DNA from: Manis javanica
Taxonomy: Eukaryota; Chordata; Mammalia; Pholidota; Manidae
DNA: 64,000 nucleotides
Assembly: GCF_040802235.1 (NCBI RefSeq)
Contig: NC_133158.1
Span: 37,824,001-37,888,000 of the forward strand
Direction: 5' to 3'
Shown here: positions 30,016-40,658 of the stretch, piece by piece
Layout: each line of letters begins with the position of its first letter
Position numbering within the stretch: position 1 is the stretch's first letter
Made by a program: the position numbers and the translations under genes
The notes under the pieces: generated by a model
The model's input: only the letters and a program-made list of their open reading frames with translations
What the model was told of the DNA's origin: nothing
Database searches by the model: none

Positions 30016-30659
30016 GTGACCAATCTGGGTTCAGGTCTGCCACCAGCTCTCCACTGGCCTTGAGGATGCAACCAGGTCACTGTCAACATTGCATTGCACA
30101 GAAGACGCAGTAGCAGAGCCCACTGCCTACCACCAGACACTCCCCAAGAGCACTGGAGGAGCTCAGAGTCACCTGGTCCTGGGGCTGCAAACTGATGACT
30201 TCAGGGGCCAGTGTAAATAATAGAGGAACAGGCAGAATCTCAGAGCTGGATGGGGCAGGAGCCAGTGGTGAGCAGGAGGGCACCTGCTGTGTGGAAAGTG
30301 TAGCCCTATTATTGATTGAGTATTGAGTGAACACACAGCAAGAAGAGCCTGGTCAGGGCCTCCAGTTTGCAGTCTCAGGCTCAGTCCAGCTCCCATGGCA
30401 CACACCACATCCAGGAGGCTGAGTGGATGCTTGTCACCCTGAGGCTCACAGCCAGGCCACAGATGATGTACAAAGAATGGGCATTCTCTCCAGGATCATG
30501 GCCTCTAGAAAAGCCATTCCTGCTACCTCCTCTCCAGGGCTTAGTGACCCTCGTACTCTGCAGCCCCAAGAATCAGACCCCCTGGGATCACAGAAGCAGC
30601 CCAGCTTTTCTCATTGGATTAAAAATCCGTAGGCTGAAGCAGGGAAGCTGAACCATGAC

Positions 30660-31880
30660 TCCCATCCAAAATTAAGAGCGAATATCCTCTTTGCCCAGCT
30701 GTGTGGGGACAGAGAGGGATAGCTGTGAATCCGAAGATGGAGATGCAACCCAGGATCTCAGCACACAGCACAAAAAATGTGCAGGACCCCAGCAAAAGTC
30801 ACTTGTCATAAGCACCAGGCAACACCCAGCTTGCTTGAGAATACAGTCAACAGATGTCGATGCCAAGGTGAACTGGAAGTTGGGATTATCTGATGAGGAT
30901 TTTCAAAAAGCCATCATAAAAGGTGCTTTGATGAGCAGGACATTCAGAAATTTTTTTAAGTACAATAATTGGAATAAAAGGCACAATGGATGGCTCCATA
31001 ACAGAACAGAGCAGGAAGAGGAAAGAATCAGTGAACTAGAAGATAGAACAATAGCAATTACCCATCCCAAAAGGAAATAATGGTTCAAAACTCCCCAAAT
31101 TTGGCAAAAGGCATACACATACAGATCCAAGAAGCTGAATGAACACTAAATGGTATAAACCAAAAGAAGTCCATGTCAGGATATATCATCATCAAACTTC
31201 TGGAAACTGAAGACAAAAGTCCTTGGAAGCAGCACTAGAGGGGCACTGCCTTCCCTAAGGGGGCAACAGTTTGAATGCCGAGGATTTCCATCAGAGACCA
31301 TGGAGGCCAGAAGGAAGTGGAAGGGCGTTTCTAAGTGCTGAAAGGAAAGAACTGTCTTCCACAAGTTCTGTAACGTGTTAAAACACCGTTCAGGAATGAG
31401 GGGAAGTTCAAGACAGTCTCACACCAAGGAAAAGGAAGAGAAAGTGTCATCAGCAGACCAACCCTGAAGGAGAGGCTAAAGGCAGCTCTCCAGAGGGAAG
31501 GGAAGCCTTCAGAGGAGGATTCGGGACATCAGGAAAGGAGCAAGGACAACAGACTTGTCCCCTGAAGCTTCCTGAACTACACTGGATGGTTGAAACAAAA
31601 ATTAGACCACAGTCTTCTGTCTTTCTCAGAGGGAACATCTCAGATACTCGTGAGTGGGGAGAGCAAAGAGGTGTAAAGACAGGAAAGATTCCTACATGCC
31701 CCTCACACCAGTCAGCACTCCCGGAGGTGGTGAATACACACGTGGAATGTCGTTCTCCGAGCAACCACTGCAAAACTGTGCTGATACACTCAGAAACGCT
31801 ATCAGAGAACCAGAAAGGATTCTAGAATGTGTTCAAGTTAACACACAGGGAGGCAGGAAAAAGAACATAGCAAGAAAAAA
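30660..31880 (+). repeat. HAL1-like / L1 ORF1-derived sequence
   Basis: GGAAAGAATCAGTGAACTAG, AAGATAGAACAATAGCAATT, CTCCCCAAATTTGGCAAAAG, CATCATCAAACTTCTGGAAA, GAGACCATGGAGGCCAGAAG and AAGTGCTGAAAGGAAAGAAC follow an L1 ORF1 region in order. The frame is disrupted by deletions and stops, so it is dead. It runs directly toward the 3'UTR-like block at 31,910 with no recognised ORF2, which is the arrangement of HAL1 elements. An internally deleted L1 is the alternative. Confidence 0.75.
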
Positions 31881-31904
31881 CAGGGCATAAATAATGCAAA
31901 AAAT

Positions 31905-32305
31905 AAAATGGCAGACAAAAGTTTAACATACTGATAACTACAGAAGACTCAAATAGCATGATTCCATGTATTTAAGTCCTCAAAGTGACAAAATTACAGA
32001 GGGACAACAGATCAGAGTTTTCCAGGGGTAAGGGCTGGGGAGTGATGGTGAGGGGACGGCAGGAGGAGGGCGGTTCCATCCTGACCTCAGGTTGGCTGAC
32101 ACCTTGGTACAGGATGTGGGCGAGGTGTGCACACCGTCAGTGTCACTGTCCTGGCTGCCATGCTACACTGCGGCCCCGTAAGGTATAACTGCTGGAGGAG
32201 GCTAGGGGAAGCTACCTGGGACCTCTCTGGTTTTCCTTACAACTGCCCATGAAGCTATTATTATCATAATTGTAATCATTTCAAAATAAAAAGTTTAAAA
32301 ATGCT
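31905..32305 (+). repeat. L1/HAL1 3'UTR and tail
   Basis: ACTGATAACTACAGAAGACT, CAAATAGCATGATTCCATGT, AGGGACAACAGATCAGAG and TTTTCCAGGGGTAAGGGCTG, ending in TCAAAATAAAAAGTTTAAAA, match old L1-type 3'UTR sequence. Confidence 0.75.
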
Positions 32306-32729
32306 TCGGCTATTGCTTTTACCCCAGGCCTAGCCATGCTGCTGGCACTATCTATCCAATTGGAGCTGGCCCCTGGTGGCCCAGGCAGGTTGGACCAGGT
32401 GGAGGTGCTGGGCCACACAGCAGGATGGTCCTGCTGGGACCCCGCACAGAGCTCACAGGCCAGTGGGACATGACCTACAACAGAGGTCACCACGGGAGCC
32501 CGGGAGCTCCACCCCCCCTCTCCAGACCATGTCCCCTCGTCCTCCAGGCCTCAGAGCTCAGAGAAACTCCTGATTTCCCCATAGCATGATGCACCTGCCA
32601 TGCCCCCCACTGAGGTTCAATACCGCACTAAGTCCCCTGATGTTTCCTAAGCTGTTTAAATATCCACCCCCACTCCAGAACAGAAGCCGCAGGAAGACCT
32701 CATCTTACAACCAGAACACAAGGTAGACA

Positions 32730-32905
32730 GTTACAAGGGTTTGTGGGATGTAGTTGTGATGTGTTAACAAATCACCCTAAAATCTAATGGCTTAAAACAA
32801 CAACCATTTATTCTCTCTCATGGCTTCTGTGGGGAGCTTGGGAACACAGGAGGGAAGAGGTGTCTGAGACACTCTGTCCCAGCCATTCGATCCCAAACCC
32901 AACTC
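32730..32905 (-). mobile_element. MLT1-like (MaLR) LTR fragment
   Basis: The text GTGTTAACAAATCACCCTAA, AATCTAATGGCTTAAAACAA and CAACCATTTATTCTCTCTCA is the reverse complement of an MLT1-type LTR 3' end. It is a solitary, decayed LTR with no internal genes. Confidence 0.65.
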
Positions 32906-33369
32906 CAAAGAGCTCTCTTGCAGCCAGCCCCCTGGTGCACCCAGCCCCATGCACACCTCTCTGTGGCTGCACATCACCTGCCCAAGGGGTGTGGGCAGGG
33001 CTAAGCATGGGAGTGGGGATGAAAAAGGAAATCGGAATTACTGGGCAGTCTTTTTGAGCCACTGTGTTCCCTTCTGTGACATCCCTCCTGGGAAAAATCT
33101 ATCCCTGGGGGAGTGGCCCCATCATAGCCGGGGGCTCCACCCAGAATAGCACAGGCTTCGGAGGCAGAAACATGGGGGCCCAGTCCCCCCTGGGCTCCAT
33201 TCCCGTCATGTCTCCATCCATTGGTGCCTTTTCTGGGTCACACAGCAAATGGCAGTGGCTCCGAGTTGCTGTGAGTGCTAAAGGAAGCAGTCACGGGCCC
33301 CACAGGCAGAGAGCTCTCCCAAGGCACCTTGTCCAAGCCTCGATGCCACTGGGCAGCAAGGAGCAGTGG

Positions 33370-33430
33370 CTGCCCCTTTGCAGAGAGGGGAAACTGAGGC
33401 ACAGAGAAGTAAAGTGACATACCCAGAGGA
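33370..33430 (-). repeat. MIR SINE fragment
   Basis: GAGAGGGGAAACTGAGGCAC, AGAGAAGTAAAGTGACATAC and CCAGAGGAC are MIR core in reverse orientation. Confidence 0.65.
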
Positions 33431-34414
33431 CAAGCCATGTGGCCTCTGCAGCAGTTCTGGCCGTGCTGGCAACACGTCCCATCCCCTCTTCACTGCATGG
33501 CATCTTTGTCATTTCCTTCCTTCACCATGGGCTTTGCATGCATGCGATGCTTGCTCCCACTATATCCATTAGGGCACTTCGCCGACCTTCCCTGGCCAGC
33601 CCCAGCACCAACCCCTCCTCTGGGAACACCCCCCAAAACACTTGCACACCCAACAGACAGGAGTGGCCCCCGACTCCCAGGCCCTGGGCTGCAGCACCAG
33701 ACGTCGCCACCTGTTTCGGGGCATGCATCCCCTCCATGTAGAGGCATCAGAGGGTCCCTGGCAGGGAAGCTGGAGTAGTTGAGGCCAGCCCATCTCTTCT
33801 GTGTCCTTGGTGGGGAGGGCTGTGGTCAGCCACTCAGCCCGCCCATCCTGAGCACCAGCCCCAAGGGGACAGGCACGGCCCTGAAAGGATGGGTGGCAGA
33901 GTAGGGTCTGTGGCAGTTGGGCCTTGGACACACATTCCCTGGCCCAAGCCCTGCTCATTGGGAACCCCCTCCAGGACAGGCAGGGCTTTGTTGGTCCAGG
34001 GACAAACACCAGGGGTGACATTCAAAATACTTCACAGTCGATTGGAATGGACACCATTTATAAACAGTGGATGGGACCAGCCTTGATAAAAATCTAGCTT
34101 TGCTTCATCCAAAGGGACATTCACTGCCTTGTTTCTCTGAAAGGTCTGAGGAAGCCAAGCTTCAGGCATGGCTGGATCCAGAAGCCCAATAATGTCAACA
34201 GGCATCTATTTCTTGGCTCCCCCTTTCTCTGTGTGCATTCTCAGGTGTGCTCTCCCCACCTGTTGGCCAAAATGGCCCTGGCAACTCCCTGGACCTAGGG
34301 GAGCCATGTGACTGACCCCTTCACATCTCCACTGCACACGGTAAGGTAGGGGGTTGGGCGGGGCAGCCCCTCTGCTGCATCAGTGCTGCTAGTTCCAGAA
34401 CCCTTTACTTTACA

Positions 34415-34510
34415 AAGGGTCTGGCCTTTTTGTAGTGTTAATAATTAAAGCAGGCCTTTTAATTATTAAAATATATACTCACAGTTAAAGAAAACAACCA
34501 AGTAATGCAC
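34415..34510. other. AT-rich candidate conserved element, intergenic
   Basis: TGTTAATAATTAAAGCAGGC and CTTTTAATTATTAAAATATA form two ATAATTA-type cores in imperfect inverted order, in a non-repetitive context about 9 kb upstream of PLXNA1. Confidence 0.4.
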
Positions 34511-35264
34511 CAAAAGAATACGCAATAAGAAGTCTGTCTCCCTCTGGCTGACCCCCTGGGAGGAAAAACTGTTACCAGCTCCCCAGTGTCATGGCAGAGA
34601 CACTGTCCAGTTACAAGCAAATGCAGACACCCACGGACCTTTCTGCCTCTCTGTTTTCTCGAAAGATGCAAACTGTGTATCCTGCTCTGAACCTCCTTTT
34701 TCTCTTCTTGCTTTTCTCTCACCAACAGATCTTTGTACATCATTGCCCAGGAGCTGCCTGGAGATACCGTCACCTCCCTCTTGAGCTTCATGGGAAGTAC
34801 CGTGGCAGGCACATCTGAGGGCGTTCTCTGTGAGTCACACTTCTGAAAAACCCGTCCCTGTAAGAGTGACTTGCTTCTAACTGCTCAGGTAGGGTAAAGG
34901 TAAAGGCTGTCTTTCTCATGATTCCCCTAGGTCATGCAGGAGGGTCCCCTGCTGGCTTTGAGGGAGGGAGTGCTCTGCTCACCTGTCAAAGCCTTGCAGC
35001 AGGGGACACCAGTGGCCTCCATCCTATGGCCACGAGGGAGGGAATGAGTTCTGCCAACAGCCACGTGAGCTTGGGAGAGGGGCCCAGCCTGGCCACCCCT
35101 GGTTGCAGCTTCAGGAGCCCCTGAGCAGGGGACTTGCCCTGCTGTGCCAGGGCTCCTGACCCACAGTGACGTGAGAAATGGTGTGTGAGGCTGCAAGCTG
35201 CTAGGTTTGTGGGGACTTGCTGGGAAGCTAATACAGGTGTATTACCTGGCTCCTCTAACCCCGA

Positions 35265-35765
35265 AGGATATCAGTGAAATTCATGCATGTCATTACCGGG
35301 AGCCCTAGGTCATTGTTCATCACTGCTAGGTTGTGCTCTGTCCCATGAGCGAACCACATCCCTGGTCTGCCATCCATGGACACTCAGCCTGCTGTATGGC
35401 TGTTAGAAATAAAGCTGTATTAACACTCCTCTGCATACCACTCAGATGACATGCATATTCATTCTCCTGGGTATTGACCCAGGAACAAACTTGCTGCATT
35501 GGAGTCTAGGTGGACGTTTGCCTTTACAAGGAACTGCCAAGCCATTTTCCAAAGTCGCTTAATCATTTTATGCTCCTGGCAGAGCGTGCGTGGGTCCCAG
35601 TGGCTGGTCATGCTCACCACCACCTGGTATTGTCTGTCCATGCAATTTCAGCTCTTGGACGGGTGAGCAAAGGTATTTCTCCGTGGTTTAGTTTTGCATT
35701 TCCCCGAAGAGTCATAAGGATGTGGAGCATTTTTTATATGTTTATTAGCATCCCCTGAGAGGTTC
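35265..35765 (-). repeat. L1M-type LINE 3' fragment, antisense
   Basis: ATGGCTGTTAGAAATAAAGC, TCTCCTGGGTATTGACCCAG, GGAACTGCCAAGCCATTTTC, CACCACCTGGTATTGTCTG and TTTTGCATTTCCCCGAAGAG follow the reverse complement of the L1 3' region. Confidence 0.85.
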
Positions 35766-36234
35766 CTGATATTACTTCGCCAGCTCTAGAGCAATTTATT
35801 ATCTGCCCATAAACCCCAAGCTGGAGCCAGAGGCAACGAGAAACCCTGTGTAAGGCCAGGATCGCTGCGGCACCTCACAGAGAGAAGCAGCACAGAGAGA
35901 ACGAGAGCCGGGAGGGGAGCTGGGCCCAGGCTCTCAGGACCAGCCCCTCTGAAGCTTCCTGCTGGGCTCAGGCGCAGGGCCAGCACACTCCTTTTGCCTA
36001 AGGCACCTTAAACTTGGGTTCTGCCACTTGTGCTGAACAACCCCGTCCTGATGGCCGCAGGGCCGAGCTGACCCCATTGGGTTCCAGTCTGCCCAGCTTC
36101 TGCTCTCCCGGATGCTGCCATTCTTCAGGCCCACCGAGCTCTGGAAAGGAAGGAGAGGGTCGGGGGAGGCTCTCTGGATTCCAGGCACTCCACCAGTCCA
36201 CCCTGTGGTGGTCTGCCCCCCACTTCGCTGTGGA

Positions 36235-36385
36235 GTGTGTTTTGAGGCTGAATAACCATGTAATTGGTTTATCTGTTCCATAGTCAAATTTCAGCAAATA
36301 TGTTTTTCATAATTAGATGATGTTTATTTAATGGGAATAACCAGCCCATTAAATTTAATGAGGCAGGTTATCAGGTATGAAGTGG
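36235..36385. other. AT-rich candidate enhancer, intergenic
   Basis: The block reads AATAACCATGTAATTGGTTT, TTTCAGCAAATATGTTTTTC, ATAATTAGATGATGTTTATT and TAATGGGAATAACCAGCCCA, then ATTAAATTTAATGAGG. It has dense homeodomain cores and FOX/POU-like words (CAAATATG, TGTTTATT) and belongs to no repeat family I recognise. Of the islands outside the genes it has the strongest enhancer-like look. Confidence 0.5.
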
Positions 36386-36659
36386 AAGTGTTTTTCCTTG
36401 AGAGCGACCCGGATTTGGCCGCATGGGTTCCTGGCCAGGGAGGAGCAGGCAGCTGCCATGTCTTGGGGGATGGGGAGCCCCAGGGTGGGGGGAGCACGTG
36501 TGTCCTGTGCTCAGGGGAAATGGCAACCCTGGCTCCTGCTGCCCCCGGTCCCCCTACTTCGGCTCCATTGCCAAACATTCTATAGCATTGATTTTTAGCT
36601 TGTCTGTCCCCCCAGGGGTTGCCAGGCTCCTGGGGTAGGGAAACCAGTGGGCAGGGTTT

Positions 36660-36735
36660 CCCCCGTCTGCTCACTGCTGTATCTCTCAGGGCTAGCATGA
36701 CGAGTGCACACAGTAGGTACTCGAGGCCGGTGCTG
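36660..36735 (+). repeat. L2/MIR-type 3' tail fragment
   Basis: CTCACTGCTGTATCTCTCAG, GGCTAGCATGACGAGTGCAC and ACAGTAGGTACTCGAG mirror the common L2/MIR tail (cctagcacagtgcctggcac, then atagtaggtgctcaa). Confidence 0.5.
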
Positions 36736-37039
36736 GCAGCGCAAACTTCAGTGCCAGAGACTGCCAGTCGGTGCGGCTCCCATGGCCTTCTGGGGATCTC
36801 CGTCAGCATGCTTGGGGCTCTGCTGCATCCCACTCCCGAAGTCTCCTCGTCAGCAGCCTTCATGGCCTTTCGCCATCCCTGCCTGGCAGGCAGGAAAAGT
36901 ACTTCATTCACGGACATCCAGAACCTGCCAAGGGCTTGAGCCACTGGGAAGAGATGGCCCCGCACTGCCCTGGTCTGAGGGCCCAGGCTGTGGAGGGCAG
37001 CTGCTCCCCCAGCTTTCAGGAGGCATGGGGCCTGGGCGT

Positions 37040-37310
37040 TATTTCAAAAAATGGTCTGGTCAGTTCACAACAAAAAGTACCATTAATTGTAAAAAAAGGA
37101 AACAAAACACATCCATAATCCTACCCCCCCCAACCCCCTGAAAAGCACTATAACATGTATATATGTGTCTAGGTATACGTGCATATACCCTTCCGGCCTT
37201 TGCCTTTGTGTGTGTATGCATTGATTTTTACTTGTGTACAGGTGATTTTTAATCCAAAGAATGGGTCATATAGAATATACCATTTTCTTAAAACAGAGTA
37301 TGCAGTGTTC
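37040..37310 (+). repeat. Degraded interspersed repeat (LINE/DNA type, unassigned)
   Basis: CATCCATAATCCTACC, TATATATGTGTCTAGGTATA and GAATGGGTCATATAGAATAT resemble a widespread ancient repeat whose family I cannot name securely. Confidence 0.4.
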
Positions 37311-37834
37311 CAAGCTAAGGGCCTCTACCTGGGGGCCTCATCACAACTGATCTCCAGGGTCAGCTTTCCTGCCAGACTCCCAGCCTGTGGGGCATGGGCC
37401 AGGGATTGCCACTGTGTCCCCTGCATCTAGCCCAGGTGACACTTGGCCTGCAGGGCGTTGGCTAGGGAGTGCCTGGGTAGGAGGCACCTGTCAGTGGGAG
37501 GGGGAGCAGAGGGCCGAGGGCCAAGTGAGGCTGCCGAGCGCTCTCAGGGAGGCCGTACCCCACTCTGGGGTCAGGATGCCCTTCCAGGTGGCTCCAAATC
37601 GGGGTGTGGGGGCCGGTCCTCCACAGCCTGCCCCGTCAAGTAGTGGTTGCAACCTCTGGCCCCCAGTGCATGACTTGGCTGAGGTGGGCTCCTCAGTAAA
37701 GGCACTTCCTGGAGGGGGAGGACCCGGGATTCCGGGCTTGCGACAGGCAGCCGGCAGAAAACAGTGCCAGCCATCAGTCCTACCAGACACTCACCCCGTG
37801 CTGGGGACTCGCCCTTCCCTTTCTAAATACTGAC

Positions 37835-37965
37835 TCATTTAAAGTCCTACCCAGCCTGAGGGGTAGTTACTGCCATTATTGCCCCTACTTTACAGATAAG
37901 GAAACCATGGCACAGAGAATGTAAGTAACTTGCCCGTGGTGGCACAGCACACATATTAGAGGTGG
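37835..37965 (-). repeat. MIR SINE
   Basis: GCCTGAGGGGTAGTTACTGC, CTACTTTACAGATAAGGAAA, CCATGGCACAGAGAATGTAA and GTAACTTGCCCGTGG follow reverse MIR order. Confidence 0.8.
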
Positions 37966-39079
37966 GTCCTGGTCCTGTGCTGGGCCAGGCCAGGGAGATC
38001 CAGAAGCTTGACTCTGCACTGCTCCGGGGACCAGATAGGGAACATGGCCCCTGGCAGAAGAAATGGCTAGAGTTCATTCCTTCTGACATCATTACCTGCC
38101 TGGGCAGGCCCAGCAATGCCGAGGCGGGGTCTGAGCTCGACATCATCACCAAGGTGGCTGTGAGCCCTGGTGGAGAGCAGCCCTGCCTCAGCCACACACC
38201 CCCACCTCGCCCACTCATAACGGCCACCACCCCTTGTCAGGTGTAGATACTCCCACAGCCATACCAGGTCACTGCAGGTGGCCAGGATGGGGCAAGCACA
38301 GGGTGTGGTAAGAATGTCTGAGGGAATTGAGTGTCACTGTGCATGTGGGGAGGGCCCAATTCCTGCTAGGTTCAGCCATGGGAGGCAGGCAGGAAAGCTG
38401 GAGGGAGAGGCCAGGGTATTTCTGTCATCGTGGCCACCGGTAACCACCTCTGGCAGCACTGGTCCCCTCAGCGGCTCCAGCTCTGCCACTTCCCTCTGTC
38501 CCTCCAGCCCAAGGTGATGGGAGCTGCAGTACACCAGCCGTTCGGGTTTGCGGCTCCTCCATTTCCTTTGCAATCAAGTCCCTGCATTCCATTCTCCTTG
38601 AATCAAAGTGCTCTCCAGTTTCCTGGGGGATCCTGGATGTCAAAGCCAGGGTTATCCTATTGAATCCCCCTGTGACCAGTTGGGATGGGTATTAACAGGC
38701 CCAGGAGTCGCGCAGCTGGGTCCTGAGCCCAGGAGCTTCTGCAGACTCCACACCCTGCTGGGCCCACTGCTCAGGAAGTTGCTCTCTCGGGCCCAACTTC
38801 CTACCCCGCATGGCCACGCTGAAGGACTGGAGACGTAGGCCCACTCATAAGCATCCTATGCTCAAATGTACACATATGCCCACAAGAAACTACATCTGAG
38901 TGTATCCCCCACCCCCCAAAAATCACAGTGATCCACATAGCTCTAGACACACACTCTGAGTCTCTAGTAGGGGAAGGGTGGAGATCAGGCAGGGGAAGCC
39001 TGTTCTGACTCTGGAGGGGTCAGGGAAATGGGCTGAGATCCAGGTAGAGGGAGCCCAGGCGTATCAGCAGGCAGTCTCT

Positions 39080-39140
39080 GCACAAACACAAGTGTGTATC
39101 ACACACAGACGGGCAGCACACACACACACACGGGCACACG
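39080..39140. repeat. CA/GT-rich simple repeat
   Basis: CAAGTGTGTATCACACACAG followed by a run of CACACACACACACA and CGGGCACACGC is an imperfect dinucleotide repeat. Confidence 0.8.
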
Positions 39141-40454
39141 CATAGCCGCCCTCCACTGACCCTTCCATTGGAGGATGGAATGTCAATTATTCTTGTGGGA
39201 CTGGAATGCTGCACCAAAGCCTGAGACCAGAGGCTTCTGAGGGCATCTCAGAGGGCCTCAGCAGTTTCTGGTTGAAGGATGGCTCTGAGATCACCTAAAC
39301 TCAATAATCCAGGTGACCTGTGACCGCGCCCCAGGCTGCCGGGGAGGCTGGACCTGGCCACTACCTGGTTTTCTGAATGCCTCCTTGTGTTTTGGTAAGT
39401 GACAGAAACCTGGAGAGGGTACCTCCAAAAGCTCTTTGCCTCTCAGCCCTTATGTAGGTTGTCTGGATAAACTGCCTGGTGTGACCTTCCAGGCAGTCCT
39501 GAGCTCTGAGTGAGAATCTGCAGGTGAGCAGAGATATCTGGGCTGCAGAGCCCGAGTCAAGCCTGCAGGCTCTTACCTCAAAATGGCTTGGGGCTCTGCA
39601 AAGGGACTTGAGCAGGGAATCCAAGGTCAAGGGCAGAGTGTTGCTGACCAGAAGTCACGCCCTCAACTCCTGCTGCCTCACAGGATGCAGCCCAGGGTGG
39701 TCAAGTCACTTCAGCTGGGGATCCTGCAAAAGGTCAAGGCCTGGCAGGCCAGTGTTTAGACTTGAACTGAGCAGGGCGCATTCCAAATCCAGCTGTCATT
39801 GTCCTTCTCAGTCCCCTATGTCCCTCCTTTCCATCTGTAGAATCATCAGCACCCAAGTCAAAGTGTGGAAATCATCCCTTATCCACTCAAATCCAGACTC
39901 CTGCCGGTCTTTGCTCCTGAGCCCCGCCCAGGTCTATCCCCACCCCACCCAAACAGCAGTCCCTTTCTTACACCCTCAGGTGTTCTCAATGCCCTCCTCT
40001 GGCTCCCAGTCCTGCCCCCTAAGCCACCTTCTGCCAAGAGCCAGGGCGCTACCAAGCAGAGGAACTCCCAGTGTCTCGGCTTGGCATGCACCCCCTGCCC
40101 AGCCCACACTGCCCTCTGCAAACGCCCAGCTGCACCCACATCAGGGGTCCCACTCTCTCTGGCCTCTGGCTGGCCCAGGGTCATCCACCCAGCTTCTGCA
40201 ACGGAGCCCAGACAGAGCCTGGCCTGCCCTCCCTGCTCCGTCCCTAGAAAGAACTGCTTTCCTCTCCTTTCCCCTGTACCTGCTTCTGGGTGGGCTTTTG
40301 CTGTGGCAGCATCATGACGGGTTTCCGCACCTGTCTCCCCTGCGAGGCTGGGTGCTCCCCAAGGGACAGCCTGTCTCCTTGAGCCTGCTCGCTGGGGTCC
40401 AGCCCAGGCGTGTGTGCACGGGAGGCACAGCCATCGTCTGCCCTCAAGAGAATG

Positions 40455-40658
40455 AATGCAAACGAAGACATTCACTTTATTTTTTTTCAGAGAGTAACAC
40501 ATACTGTATTTCTTAAGCATTCAGCAGCCCCAGGCACAGAGGTGTCCAGAGACACCCAGCAGATAATGGCTACGGCCCAGGGGACCAAGGAATGCGGCCC
40601 CACAGCTGGTCCCTTCTTCAGGCTCCAAATCACTGGCAATGAAGGATGCTCCTCAACC
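40455..40658 (-). other. CHCHD6: CHCHD6 terminal exon: one codon, stop and 3'UTR
   Basis: A strong acceptor (TTCTCCTTTGTAG) is followed at once by GGT TGA. Spliced to the preceding AAG this yields lysine-glycine-stop, the same ending as human CHCHD6. An AATAAA lies about 180 nt downstream. The cleavage site at about 40,455-40,465 is estimated from the usual spacing after the signal. Confidence 0.88.
40476..40481 (-). promoter_or_regulatory. CHCHD6: Polyadenylation signal of CHCHD6
   Basis: AATAAA on the minus strand lies in the expected place after the CHCHD6 stop codon. TCTTCG and TTTGCATTC follow within 30 nt as a modest downstream element. Confidence 0.8.

Larger units (their letters stand above)
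26001..40454. other. Intergenic region between PLXNA1 promoter and CHCHD6 3' end
   Basis: About 14.5 kb without a recognisable gene on either strand. It holds the repeats and AT-rich islands listed separately; the remainder is unique, moderately GC-rich sequence in which I see nothing definite. Confidence 0.75.

Noticed and set aside
30691-31080. 129-codon plus-strand frame as a host gene
   Set aside because: It matches L1/HAL1 ORF1 text and is a fossil fragment.
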